From the NCBI GenBank assembly GCA_964580405.1, contig CAZOKM010000004.1, positions 1 to 38,216 of the forward strand: a stretch of DNA of 38,216 bases, in the 5' to 3' direction. Position numbers and translations under genes: made by a program. This document shows positions 1 to 8,040 of this stretch, piece after piece; position 1 is the first letter of the stretch; each line of letters starts with the position of its first letter. This DNA comes from JAGTRI01 sp964580405 (lineage in GTDB: Archaea; Thermoproteota; Bathyarchaeia; Bathyarchaeales; DTEX01). Under the pieces are notes generated by a model that ran no database searches, was not told the DNA's origin, and worked only from the letters and a program-made list of their open reading frames with translations.

Positions 1-2
1 TC

Positions 3-332
3 CTCACGCCGCCGCAGCTGGTCAAAATAGATTCGCCGAAGGAATACCCCTCTAAAATCGAGGTTGGAGTCGACGGGCTAATCGCCGAAAACGGGCTGTA
101 CAAGGGGCTTCTCCTCCCGCAGGTGCCCATCGAGTGGAGATGGGACTCGGAAGAGTTCCTGTGCCAGTGCTGCATAAAGGCGGGTTTGCCCCCGGACTGC
201 TGGGTGATGAAGGGGACAAAAATCTTCAAGTTCACGTCCATCATCGCTCAGGAGCTCACGCCGAACGGGCAGGTGGTCACTGTCGACCTCCGAGAAAAGG
301 GCGGCGGAGAAGAGCTGAAGAAGCTCCATTAA
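3..332 (+). CDS. AMMECR1 domain protein, C-terminal part (5' end outside window)
   Basis: The reading frame is open from the left edge, so only about the last 109 residues are seen. They match the conserved core of the AMMECR1 family: VGVDGLIAENG, then GLLLPQVPIEWRWD, then a segment with CIKAGLPPDCW. These are signature stretches of archaeal AMMECR1 proteins (TIGR00296 type), small soluble proteins of unknown biochemical activity that often occur near radical-SAM or memo-like genes. The frame ends at a TAA shortly before the convergent M24 peptidase gene. The family assignment is firm; a molecular function cannot be given. Confidence 0.88.
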   Translation, partial: LTPPQLVKIDSPKEYPSKIEVGVDGLIAENGLYKGLLLPQVPIEWRWDSEEFLCQCCIKAGLPPDCWVMKGTKIFKFTSIIAQELTPNGQVVTVDLREKGGGEELKKLH

Positions 333-349
333 TCACGTTTTTTCCGTGA
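333..349. terminator. Possible bidirectional terminator between convergent genes
   Basis: A short inverted repeat (TCACG at 333-337, CGTGA at 345-349) encloses a run of six T. It lies in the 21-nt gap between the convergent AMMECR1 and M24 peptidase genes. Archaeal termination needs mainly a T run, so the stem may be incidental. No experimental support is visible. Confidence 0.3.
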
Positions 350-353
350 ACGT

Positions 354-1556
354 CTAAACCTCAAGTATGACGGGCATGTCCGTGAGGTTGTTGCAGCCCC
401 TCTTCGCGATCTCGACGATGTCCTCAATCCTCACGCCGCCGACCTCGGGATCGTAAAGCCCGGGCTCAACTGAAACCACGGAGTGCTCGCGGAGCGGTTC
501 GCTGCTGTACTCGCTCATGGAGGGGTTCTCATGGATTTCCAAGCCGACGCCGTGCCCCAAGCTGTGAACGAAGCCCTTGGCCGCCTTCTTTCCGCCCCTC
601 AGCGTTTCGTACCCAGCCCTCTCCAAGACGTCGCAGCAGAGGTCGTACATCTCCTTCCCTAAGACCCCAGCGCGCAAAGCCTCGATGCAGGTGTCCTTAG
701 CCTCAGAGACAGCTTCGAACATCCTCTTAACGGCACCAGATGCTCTCCCCTTGACGACGGTGCGGGTCATGTCCGCCCAGTAGCGGTAGCTGATGTTCCT
801 CGGAAACAGGTCGAGTACTATGGGCTGGTCAGCCCTGATCCTGTCCTCCGCGACTCCGTTGTAGTGCGGGTCCGACGAACGGGGACCACAGGCTACTATG
901 ACCTCCTCCTCGGCGGAGCACCAGCCGTCCAAAAAACTGTGCCCGATCAGAGCCTTCAGGTCGCCCACGGTCAAGAGCTTCTTCTTCCCATCCGTTTTTT
1001 GCATGAGGGTCCTGTTCGGTCCGACATCGCAACTAGATATAGTGCTGATGGTTTCCGCCATCGCTTTCTCATTGACCCTCTGAGCCTTCACGATTTCCTC
1101 GATCTCATCGGGCTCCTTCGTCTCCCTCGCCTTTTCGACAACGTCGTACATGGGTTGAATCTTCAAGCCCTCGCGCCTGAGCCCGTCAGCAACCATCAAC
1201 GGGAAGTTGGTTGGCACGCAAACAATCGTTTCCTTGCCTAGTTCACGTTCCACGACCGACGCTAGGAATTTCTGGAAGCCAAGCCTTGGTTCCTTGACTG
1301 CTTTAACGATTTCCGCGTAATTATTATCCGAGTACGACCTCACGTCCTTGACGGCGGACTCCTTCTGCGCCCTTGGGAACTCCATCGGATTGAGGACGAT
1401 TGTTGGAGGACAGTCCGTCTTCTTGATGAAAATGAACGGATCAGGAGCAAGAAACTTCGTCAGGTAATACATGTTCGGGTTCTTGAAGCTCTCTGAATAA
1501 AGGAGCAGCCCGCCTGCGCCCTTTTCAGCCAGAATCGCGTCGAGGTTCTTCCTCAT
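354..1556 (-). CDS. M24 family metallopeptidase (Xaa-Pro aminopeptidase/prolidase type)
   Basis: A cytosolic metallopeptidase expected to cleave Xaa-Pro bonds at peptide N-termini. The C-terminal pita-bread domain carries all five metal ligands. Counted from the upstream GTG at 1568, they are D253 in VLDLFP, D266 in ADMTRT, H339 in HSLGHGVGL, E368 in VEPGLY and E382 in RIED. The N-terminal creatinase-like domain spans roughly residues 15-155. Length is about 400 residues, normal for prolidases. I prefer ATG at 1556 because AGGTGG sits 8 nt upstream of it. A TATA-like TTTTATGT lies near 1620-1627. The gene is monocistronic and convergent with the AMMECR1 gene. Substrate preference within M24 cannot be decided from sequence. 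Confidence 0.9.
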   Translation of the reverse strand: MRKNLDAILAEKGAGGLLLYSESFKNPNMYYLTKFLAPDPFIFIKKTDCPPTIVLNPMEFPRAQKESAVKDVRSYSDNNYAEIVKAVKEPRLGFQKFLASVVERELGKETIVCVPTNFPLMVADGLRREGLKIQPMYDVVEKARETKEPDEIEEIVKAQRVNEKAMAETISTISSCDVGPNRTLMQKTDGKKKLLTVGDLKALIGHSFLDGWCSAEEEVIVACGPRSSDPHYNGVAEDRIRADQPIVLDLFPRNISYRYWADMTRTVVKGRASGAVKRMFEAVSEAKDTCIEALRAGVLGKEMYDLCCDVLERAGYETLRGGKKAAKGFVHSLGHGVGLEIHENPSMSEYSSEPLREHSVVSVEPGLYDPEVGGVRIEDIVEIAKRGCNNLTDMPVILEV

Positions 1557-1697
1557 GGTTTCTTCCACCTGAATACTCCGTGAATCGTCAAACGGTTCAA
1601 CATAATAGGTTTCTAGCTACATAAAAGAACTTGCGATTAATCGAGCCTTTTCGTCACTGCAAATAACCGATTTACGGACGCCTGATAACTGCTTGCG

Positions 1698-2210
1698 TCA
1701 CCAGTGCTCATGCTTGATTATCTCGTCAAGTGGCTTACGGTCGGCCACGGGACCCTTGTCCTCAGCGGGATACCCTAGAGGCGTCATCGCGACGATGCGG
1801 ACGTTCGGGGGCACGCCTAGGGCTTTCTTCGCCTCGTCCTCGTTGAAGGCTCCAATCCAGCACGTCCCCAGCCCCTCCTCCCAAGCAGCCAAGATAAGGG
1901 TCTGCATGGCGATGGCGACATCCACCTTCCAGTATTCCTCCCCGTCGAACCTCTTCCAAGCTTTGTCTAGGAGTGCGCAAGCCACGATTATCACAGGCGC
2001 GGAGATGAACCAGTCAGCGCCGTAGGCTGGCTTGAGCTTCCGCTTCATTTCGGGGTCGGTTACGACGATGAAGGTCCACGGCTGGAAATTGACCGCTGAA
2101 GGCGAAAGCCTCGTTAACTCAAGAATCTTTTTAAGATTCCTTTTCGCTACGGGTTTGCTCTTGTACTTCCTGATGCTCCTTCTCGCCCTGATTGCCTCAG
2201 ACACGTCCAT
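1698..2210 (-). CDS. Nitroreductase family protein (FMN-dependent oxidoreductase)
   Basis: A 170-residue protein of the nitroreductase fold, which uses FMN and NAD(P)H to reduce nitro, quinone or flavin-like substrates. The FMN-contacting N-terminal motif RRSIRKY is at residues 10-16. SPSAVNFQPW follows at 36-45, and GLGTCWIG at 113-120 is the usual C-terminal FMN segment. The length fits the short archaeal members. The start ATG at 2210 lacks a good Shine-Dalgarno sequence; a TATA-like CTTATTTTA around 2243-2251 would give a leader of about 10 nt. The gene is divergent from DUF1893. The natural substrate is unknown. Confidence 0.9.
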   Translation of the reverse strand: MDVSEAIRARRSIRKYKSKPVAKRNLKKILELTRLSPSAVNFQPWTFIVVTDPEMKRKLKPAYGADWFISAPVIIVACALLDKAWKRFDGEEYWKVDVAIAMQTLILAAWEEGLGTCWIGAFNEDEAKKALGVPPNVRIVAMTPLGYPAEDKGPVADRKPLDEIIKHEHW

Positions 2211-2290
2211 CCTTGTTCACGCAACACGATTTGTGTGAACGTAAAATAAGGTTTTTCCTGATATCCGTGTTTTTCATAAAAAATATTGTG

Positions 2291-2324
2291 AAAATGGCGC
2301 ATTAATCTTTATTATCGCCATTTT
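2291..2324. promoter_or_regulatory. Perfect 9-bp inverted repeat in the divergent promoter region
   Basis: AAAATGGCG at 2291-2299 and its exact reverse complement CGCCATTTT at 2316-2324 are separated by 16 AT-rich bases. Arm centres are 25 bp apart. The dyad lies between the divergent nitroreductase and DUF1893 genes and ends 6 bp before a TATA box. That position suits an operator for a dimeric regulator, or a binding site that boosts the promoter. A hairpin in a nitroreductase leader is unlikely because the predicted start of that transcript lies beyond it. Confidence 0.5.
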
Positions 2325-2330
2325 AACAAT

Positions 2331-2338
2331 TATAAATA
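2331..2338 (+). promoter_or_regulatory. TATA box for the DUF1893 gene
   Basis: TATAAATA is a near-perfect archaeal TATA box. Its centre lies 26-27 bp before the ATG at 2361, the normal archaeal distance to the transcription start. This predicts a leaderless transcript beginning at or next to that ATG and argues against the ATG at 2346, which would lie upstream of the transcript. Confidence 0.6.
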
Positions 2339-2360
2339 GAAAGCCATGCAAGACGTTAGA

Positions 2361-2786
2361 ATGGCGAGAGAAATTTTCGACAACGAAAAGGCGGCGTTAG
2401 TGATCGTCAAGGAGGGGAGGGTCCTTTTCAAGTCGGACTCGTCGGGAATACGTGGACTGCTCCAAGCCATCGGGAAGCTGGGGGAAGAAATGGCTGGCTC
2501 CTCAGTCGCAGACAAGGTCGTGGGGAGGGCAGCTGCACTTTTACTGGCATACTCCAGCGTAAGAGAGGTTTACGCCTCCGTCCTTAGCAGAGAAGGAATG
2601 AAGGTGCTTAAGGAGAACCGTATAAAAATCGAGCACCAAACCTTAGTCCAAACGATCCTTAACCAAACGGGAAAAGACACCTGCCCCTTCGAGAAATTCT
2701 CATCCCAAATAACATCGCTGGACACAGCCTACGAACAGTTGAAGAATTTTGCTGAGGAATTTTGGAGAACAAAAGAATTTTCTTAG
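2361..2786 (+). CDS. DUF1893 domain protein
   Basis: The protein matches the DUF1893 family, found in archaea and some bacteria. Conserved parts are LVIVKEGRVLF near the N-terminus, then SVADKVVGRAAALLLAYSSV with VYASVLS, and a C-terminal DTCPFEKF segment. The fold is related to cytidine-deaminase-like proteins as far as I recall, but no activity is established. The ATG at 2346 would add five residues (MQDVR). I choose 2361 because the TATA box at 2331-2338 places the transcript start there. The gene is transcribed alone and is convergent with the next minus-strand gene. Confidence 0.85.
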   Translation: MAREIFDNEKAALVIVKEGRVLFKSDSSGIRGLLQAIGKLGEEMAGSSVADKVVGRAAALLLAYSSVREVYASVLSREGMKVLKENRIKIEHQTLVQTILNQTGKDTCPFEKFSSQITSLDTAYEQLKNFAEEFWRTKEFS

Positions 2787-2827
2787 GATTAGTTTCGTCA
2801 AATCACTTTTTCAAGATTATAAGGTAA

Positions 2828-3109
2828 TTAGGTGACTTTTTGCTTGAGCTTGGACAGTTCTTCTATTAATCTTTCGGTGTAGGTTATACCCTTGAACTCG
2901 AGTCCATACTTTTTCAGGAGAAAAGCGAGTGACAGGAAGCTCCTCGTCCGCCAGTGCTCCTTTATCGCCTCGTAGTCTTCGGAGGACAAGGCGTTCATCA
3001 AGCGTTCCGCGTCCTTTCGGACCTCGGCATCATTAACGTACCCTTCGAGATTGAAGGGAGACTTCTTCGCTTCAGACTTGAGGAATTTCTTGAACGCTTC
3101 GTCCGACAT
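2828..3109 (-). CDS. Hypothetical protein, 93 residues
   Basis: I do not recognise this small, charged, apparently helical, soluble protein. It has no Cys pairs, membrane segments or known motif; the middle reads SSEDYEAIKEHWRTRSF and the C-terminus is Lys-rich. It lies 59 bp downstream of the MCM-like ATPase gene on the same strand, with an AT-rich gap (ATAAATAATGCG on the plus strand near 3142-3153) that could hold its own promoter. Context makes it a possible accessory to the ATPase and coiled-coil pair, but the link rests on position only. Confidence 0.65.
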   Translation of the reverse strand: MSDEAFKKFLKSEAKKSPFNLEGYVNDAEVRKDAERLMNALSSEDYEAIKEHWRTRSFLSLAFLLKKYGLEFKGITYTERLIEELSKLKQKVT

Positions 3110-3168
3110 TCTTAGTCAATCTTTTCTTGCCTATTTTTACGTATAAATAATGCGATATTCCGCGTCGA

Positions 3169-4965
3169 CTAGAGGTTGTTTTTGAAGACCTCTTCGAGAA
3201 CCTCTTTGGGGTCAAACGTTTCCTCGGACCTCACCGAGGCCTCCTCGACGTAGAGCTGGGTCGCATACCTCAAAGCCTCGTCGCTCACTGGTATAAAATC
3301 CGTGTCTGAGCCGAAGTACTCCATAAGGGAAGCCGCGCCCGCGAATCTGAGCGCCTTGTCCTCGAGCCTCGCCGAGAACTTGACCACCTTCTTGGGAATC
3401 CGCTCTAGAATCGCTGCTCTAGCCCTTCCGAGGACATCGAAGACCTGAGGCGTAATCATGACGGGCTTGAACTTGATGCGGTCCTTCACGAGGGGGTGCT
3501 CCGTTTCTATGGCGTAGATCAGGGTCAGGTGGTCCCGTATTTTCTGGGCGTCCTTTTCTATATCGATGGCTCCAAGCGCGAGCTTCATCTGGCTCTTCGT
3601 CAGCTCGATGAACCTCTCCTTCGTCAGCCTGTGCAGGCGGCAAAGCATCCTGTCCTCGATAGCATTAAAGTTCGGGTCCTGAATCGTCACCTCGTAGCCC
3701 CTGTCGTGTATCTCCACGTTGTAGTTCACCGAAAAGAACGACGAGAACCTGTACGGTCCAACGACCTCAGCATGGGTCTCGTACTTTATCTCGCCCTGCT
3801 CCATCGCGATCTTCAACGGCTCAACCATGCCCTTGTACCTAAAGAAGTCGTTGAACTCGGGCACGATGAAGTTGTAGACCTTGCCACTGTAGGCCTGACC
3901 GATCCTGATGAAGCTCGCCGGAGTAATGCCGCCGCAGTACCTGTTCCTGCCCGGGATGCCGTGCGCCCCGATCTTGGCTCTTGGGCTCCCTAGAATCATG
4001 TCCCTCGTCGAGAAGCTCTTCCCGGTGCCAGGGTCGCCGAACAAGGCAAGGGACCAGCCTGTTCTTTTTCCCGTTCCGCCGTGCTCGTGGGCGATCTCGA
4101 TGTTCGCCAAGCCGTACTGCTGGGTGATGCTCAGCAGGCTGTCGAAGTAGAGGACTTGTCCGAAGAGGCTCTTCAGGTAACCCGACAGGTACTCGAGGTT
4201 GAACTCTTTACCGAACTTGATTGTGCGGTCAAGCCTGTGCCTCAGGACGTCCTCCAAGTACTCGTCGAACTCTCGGTCCATCTCATCCACCTTCCCCATT
4301 TCGTCGAGGAGGTAATCGGCAACCTTCGGTTCTTCCCCAGAGGCGGTCTTGGACGCGTTTTCTGCAAGATGCGTGACCGAGATTGCTAGCTTCTGAGGCT
4401 TTTTCCTCATCCCGAGCTCATATTCTACGATGGAAACCGTCTCGTCGAGAATTTGCCACTCTTGGTAGGTGTCGCCCTTGTACGAGGTGACGATGACCTT
4501 TGACCTCTCAAGGTCCTCGAGAGCTTCGCGAATCTCGTCCGCCTTGACCTGCGTCTTCAACTCCTCTAGACTCATGGGTCCGTGGCTTTCGACCAAAGCC
4601 TTAAGGATAGAAACTGCCAGCGAGCCGTAACGGGCTTTAGCTCTGCGGACGCCGTTCTCAACCGTCCTAGAGGCTGAGTCCGTTGAGATAAATCCGTCCT
4701 CATATGAATAGAACCTTCCTCTAAAGGCTGCCCAGCCCCGCGGTTTGAATTCAGTAAAAACTGTTCTTAGCGCATTGTCGTCCAGTTCTTGGGCAATCAT
4801 GAACGAGGCTTCTTCCTCGTTTCCGATTCTCCACCCGTTCGCCAGTTCCCCGAAGTACGGTATTTTGAGCCAGTTGCCGATGCTGTAAAGGTCAGCCCTC
4901 GAGAAAACTCTCTTCAGGAGCATGGCTTTTTCGATCAGTTTTTCGTTTTCCTCAGGGTCGGGCAA
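3169..4965 (-). CDS. Diverged MCM-like AAA+ ATPase with N-terminal winged helix
   Basis: A 598-residue AAA+ protein whose ATPase core resembles MCM helicases. Walker A GDPGTGKS is at 310-317. GGITPASF at 345-352 lies where MCMs have their GLTAA segment. MVEPLKIAMEQGEI at 380-393 mirrors the MCM HEAMEQ helix, FFSVNYN at 410-416 is the sensor-1 position, and R439 in IEDRMLCRL is a candidate arginine finger. The Walker B position reads IVPEF (367-371): the magnesium-binding Asp is Pro while the catalytic Glu is kept. A winged-helix-like domain lies at about 113-175 instead of the MCM zinc/OB domain, so this is not the replicative MCM. The start is TTG preceded by GAGGA. It follows the coiled-coil gene on the same strand. 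DNA remodelling is a reasonable inference; substrate unknown. Confidence 0.75.
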   Translation of the reverse strand: MPDPEENEKLIEKAMLLKRVFSRADLYSIGNWLKIPYFGELANGWRIGNEEEASFMIAQELDDNALRTVFTEFKPRGWAAFRGRFYSYEDGFISTDSASRTVENGVRRAKARYGSLAVSILKALVESHGPMSLEELKTQVKADEIREALEDLERSKVIVTSYKGDTYQEWQILDETVSIVEYELGMRKKPQKLAISVTHLAENASKTASGEEPKVADYLLDEMGKVDEMDREFDEYLEDVLRHRLDRTIKFGKEFNLEYLSGYLKSLFGQVLYFDSLLSITQQYGLANIEIAHEHGGTGKRTGWSLALFGDPGTGKSFSTRDMILGSPRAKIGAHGIPGRNRYCGGITPASFIRIGQAYSGKVYNFIVPEFNDFFRYKGMVEPLKIAMEQGEIKYETHAEVVGPYRFSSFFSVNYNVEIHDRGYEVTIQDPNFNAIEDRMLCRLHRLTKERFIELTKSQMKLALGAIDIEKDAQKIRDHLTLIYAIETEHPLVKDRIKFKPVMITPQVFDVLGRARAAILERIPKKVVKFSARLEDKALRFAGAASLMEYFGSDTDFIPVSDEALRYATQLYVEEASVRSEETFDPKEVLEEVFKNNL

Positions 4966-5121
4966 ACTGTTAGTTCCTCGGGTTTTGGACAGTCACGAAA
5001 GAATCGTCAATGCATTCAATATCGGAAAGTGATGCTTTAAACCTAACGGATGCGCGGATGATGAAATTGTTTAGCCGCAAAGACATAATATGGTATATTG
5101 TGCAAAGAATTTTAAAATGGC

Positions 5122-6750
5122 TTATTTTGTTGTTGCGACGCTTTGGATGCTTTCCTTTTCTTTTTGGTTCAGCCATCCTTCGGCTTCGAGCTCGGACAGC
5201 CCCATGGCGATCTGGCTCTGAAATTCTGGTCTTAAGAGGATGTTTGCTGTTTGCGCGGCTTTTGCCACCTGTTCTTTCAGGGCTATGTTCTTTGTGAGGT
5301 TTCTCTCCAAGTTGTCGAAGAAGGCTTTGTCTAGGTCCTTCGACCTCGGAGTCAGAAGGAGCTGTATTCGGGACTCCAAGCTGAACGAGAAGACGGCTTT
5401 CTGGATTTTCCTCACTATGCCCTTGTAGCTCGCTGCCATCACAGGGGGATAAACGTCTATCCTGGTTTTTTGCTGTTGTCTGTACTGCACGACGTAGAAT
5501 GGTATGCCAACGAGTGAGGGTTCGTCGGCTTTGAGCGGAATCGTTGTGTTCCTGAGGGTCTCCGCGTCTTTATCTTTTTGGGCGGTGAGGCTGTTGATTT
5601 GGGCTTCGATCTTCTGGGAGAGGTCTTGGGTCTTTTTCTGCTCATCCGTCTTCTTCAACATCTCGGCGTTCCTCGAACGTTCCAGAGCCTCAAGTTTCTC
5701 AGTCTCCTTCGCGAGTAGACTCTGGAATTTTGCTTCAATCTGCCCCAGCTGCTGTCTGCCGTTGGCGCGCGTTTCTTCTTGTAGGTTTGACATTCGGCGG
5801 AGCTCCGAATCCGATTGTTCGATTTTTTCCTTCACGAGAGAGATTCTGTTGTCGATTCGCGTCGTGCTCCTTTTTGGGTAACTATGCTGTTGGGTTCTTT
5901 TTTGGGCGAGAATCAGGTCGAGTGAGTGGCGTAATTCGCTGTTCTTTTTACGTAGTTTCCTTTCTTCGATGGCGAGTTTTTCCATGTCTTTTTTGATGAC
6001 TGCTTCTGCCCTTGCGACTTCTTTGATTCGATTCTTCTCAAGCGACTTGACGTTCTTATTGACTTCTTTTCGGACCTCGGATATTCTTTCCTCGTAGCTT
6101 CCCCAGATTTGGTCGAGCTCCACCGAGGCCTTCTCTTTGTGGCGGCGCGTCTCTTCCCTCAAGATTTTTGTCGCATACTGCAACGCGTCAACGTCAGTCT
6201 GAGCCCTAAGCCACTCGCGGCGCAGTCTTTCCGCGACATCATCCGACCTTGCTTTTTCGAAGACCTGCGGAACAAAGACAACGTTGGCTTCTGGCGACCC
6301 ATTTAAAATTTTATGTTCATTAATCAGGAGCGAAAGGGCTTCGAGGACTTGGGTGTCCGAAACCAAGGCGTCTAGTCCCACTTTTTCAGCCTGAAGGAAC
6401 TTCTCAAACGTGCGCTCGTGCTTCTGCAGGGTCTCCGCGAAGAGTTTGAACGACGTTTTACTCCTCTCAAGGTTCTCCGTGAACTCCTGCACCGCCGGTA
6501 TCTGGCTGTGAGCTGTGGTCGTCGATGTTAGGCCGAGTCCGTCGACGACGACGCATCTTCCGTTCCACGGCACCGCCCACAAGGGATAGCAGAGCTTCGA
6601 GATGCATTCGGTTTCCTCAGCGGAGCCTCTCAGGAGGGACTGTTTTTTTCTTTTCGCCTCGGTTAGGCACAGGATCGCTGCTTCTTCCATTTCCTTGGTG
6701 AAGGCTTTTTGCCTGTTTGGGTCTTCCTTGACGAATTGTGCGACGAACAT
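5122..6750 (-). CDS. Large coiled-coil protein of unknown function
   Basis: About 540 residues, not recognised. The N-terminal globular part contains a hydrophobic conserved-looking segment with YPLWAVPW and CVVVDGLGLTSTT. Residues of roughly 190-415 form a long heptad-rich, highly charged coiled coil. The C-terminal globular part contains GIPFYVVQYRQQ and a helical tail. There is no signal peptide or membrane helix. I choose ATG at 6750; the upstream GTG at 6759 would add MLI. A TATA-like TTAAAGCATA lies around 6788-6797. It sits directly upstream of the MCM-like ATPase gene, so an SMC-like, scaffold or substrate role for that ATPase is possible, but this is inference from neighbourhood alone. 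Confidence 0.75.
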   Translation of the reverse strand: MFVAQFVKEDPNRQKAFTKEMEEAAILCLTEAKRKKQSLLRGSAEETECISKLCYPLWAVPWNGRCVVVDGLGLTSTTTAHSQIPAVQEFTENLERSKTSFKLFAETLQKHERTFEKFLQAEKVGLDALVSDTQVLEALSLLINEHKILNGSPEANVVFVPQVFEKARSDDVAERLRREWLRAQTDVDALQYATKILREETRRHKEKASVELDQIWGSYEERISEVRKEVNKNVKSLEKNRIKEVARAEAVIKKDMEKLAIEERKLRKKNSELRHSLDLILAQKRTQQHSYPKRSTTRIDNRISLVKEKIEQSDSELRRMSNLQEETRANGRQQLGQIEAKFQSLLAKETEKLEALERSRNAEMLKKTDEQKKTQDLSQKIEAQINSLTAQKDKDAETLRNTTIPLKADEPSLVGIPFYVVQYRQQQKTRIDVYPPVMAASYKGIVRKIQKAVFSFSLESRIQLLLTPRSKDLDKAFFDNLERNLTKNIALKEQVAKAAQTANILLRPEFQSQIAMGLSELEAEGWLNQKEKESIQSVATTK

Positions 6751-6835
6751 AATCAGCACATTACACTATCTGTTGTGTTCAGTCATATGCTTTAAGGTTA
6801 GTTGCTGGCTGCCTGCTTGTTTAAGCCTTTTTTTG

Positions 6836-7573
6836 TTATTGGCTTTGGGAGAAGTGCCTTTCGGCTTCGTGGTAGCTTTCGAAACTGCCGATGTCGAACC
6901 AGAAGCCCTCGAACACGTAACCATACACCCCATCGTTCCGGTACAGCCACTCGATGTAGTGACCCATCTTGTCAGGCTCGTTTCCTTCCTCCAAGTAGCG
7001 GTGCAAGTTCCCCACGCCGTCCCTCGAGAACGCGTAACAAGCGGTTGATACGAGGGTGGACTTGGGCTCAGCAGGCTTCTCTTGGAAATCGACCACGCGG
7101 TCGTTGGGGTCAATTTTGACGACGCCATAGAACCTCGCTTTCTCTGTCGACTTCAGGTCGAACAGTGCGACGATGTTTGCTTTTTTCTGCCTGAAGAATT
7201 TTACGAAGTCCTCGGTGTCGAAGCTGAAGATGTTGTCGCCGCCAAAAACGAGTAGCTCGTCGTTCACGCCGCACTTCCTGACGAGGTTGTCCAGCGCGCC
7301 TACGCTGCCCAGTTTCTCTTCTTCTCTGTGGCTGTCCTCGATGAAAAGCGAGACATTCTTGAACCCAACAGTGTCGAGGTACTGTCTGAAGTGGCGCTCG
7401 AAGGCGGCGTTCGTCGAAATGTAGATGTGGTCCACCGCTGCGAGGGGTTCGAGCTTCGCCAGAATGAAGTCCAGCATCGGCCTCCCTGCGACGGGCAGCA
7501 GGTGCTTCGGCTTGTCCTTGGTCAGGGGCCACATCCTCTTGGCGAACCCTCCTGCGAGAACCACAGCTTTCAC
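6836..7573 (-). CDS. Sugar-phosphate nucleotidyltransferase (RmlA/GlmU-N type)
   Basis: This enzyme would join a nucleoside triphosphate and a sugar 1-phosphate to make an NDP-sugar. The protein opens with VKAVVLAGGFAKRMWPLT, the nucleotide-binding signature, followed by KPKHLLPVAGRPMLDF. FGGDNIFSF in the middle is the GGD metal motif, and FQEKP with the C-terminal FWFDIGSFESYHEA completes the fold. At about 245 residues it lacks a left-handed beta-helix acetyltransferase domain. I choose GTG at 7573 because AGGTG lies 6 nt before it and the family typically begins MKAVVLAGG; the frame also allows GTG at 7582. It could feed the glycan genes further right, but sits about 10 kb from them. Confidence 0.9.
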   Translation of the reverse strand: MKAVVLAGGFAKRMWPLTKDKPKHLLPVAGRPMLDFILAKLEPLAAVDHIYISTNAAFERHFRQYLDTVGFKNVSLFIEDSHREEEKLGSVGALDNLVRKCGVNDELLVFGGDNIFSFDTEDFVKFFRQKKANIVALFDLKSTEKARFYGVVKIDPNDRVVDFQEKPAEPKSTLVSTACYAFSRDGVGNLHRYLEEGNEPDKMGHYIEWLYRNDGVYGYVFEGFWFDIGSFESYHEAERHFSQSQ

Positions 7574-7691
7574 GGCGAACACCTGAGTCGGTATATTCTG
7601 TTCAGGTACGCATATAAATTATGTTCAGAATTCTAGGTTTTGGCTCGTTACCTACAAGAGCAAGAAATTGTAAAAAGGAAGGACGTTTAAA

Positions 7692-7982
7692 TTACTCTTT
7701 CTTTGGGGGCTCTGTTTCTGCAGTTTCCGCGGTTTCCTTGGCTTCTTCGGTCTCTATTTCCTTTTCGAGCTCCTCAATCGGTTTAGGAGGCGGCGTTGTC
7801 GCCATCGTCCAGCCTATCCATGCTCCGATTCCGAGTATGGCGAGTATGGCGATGAAGCCCGTCAGTTGAAGTACGAGGAGGCTCCATCCTGGGAGGATGT
7901 CGAAGACGAGGACTCCGTACAATACGATTCCCGCTAAACATACGACAAGCACAAGTGCGCCTATGGATTGGTCTTTGCTCAT
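7692..7982 (-). CDS. Small membrane protein with two transmembrane helices and acidic tail
   Basis: A 96-residue protein with two hydrophobic segments (about residues 7-28 and 34-60) joined by a short loop with LPGW. A cytoplasmic-looking C-terminal tail follows, rich in Glu, Lys and Thr (EELEKEIETEEAKE, then repeats of AETAETE) and ending PPKKE. I do not recognise a family. The ATG start is clear and the downstream gap is T-rich. The repeat array lies immediately upstream of this gene, so the array could act on its expression. Confidence 0.75.
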   Translation of the reverse strand: MSKDQSIGALVLVVCLAGIVLYGVLVFDILPGWSLLVLQLTGFIAILAILGIGAWIGWTMATTPPPKPIEELEKEIETEEAKETAETAETEPPKKE

Positions 7983-8040
7983 GCGTTATCTCACCGTGTT
8001 GATTGCATGATTAACCTCAGAAAGTTTATAAGGTTTACGT

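Noticed and set aside
3169..4965. Replicative MCM helicase
   Set aside because: The OB/zinc N-terminal region is absent, a winged helix sits before the ATPase, and Walker B is altered; only the core resembles MCM.
6802..7119. Plus-strand reading frames opposite the nucleotidyltransferase gene
   Set aside because: They are antisense shadows of a well-supported gene and encode Arg/Ser-rich peptides without domains.
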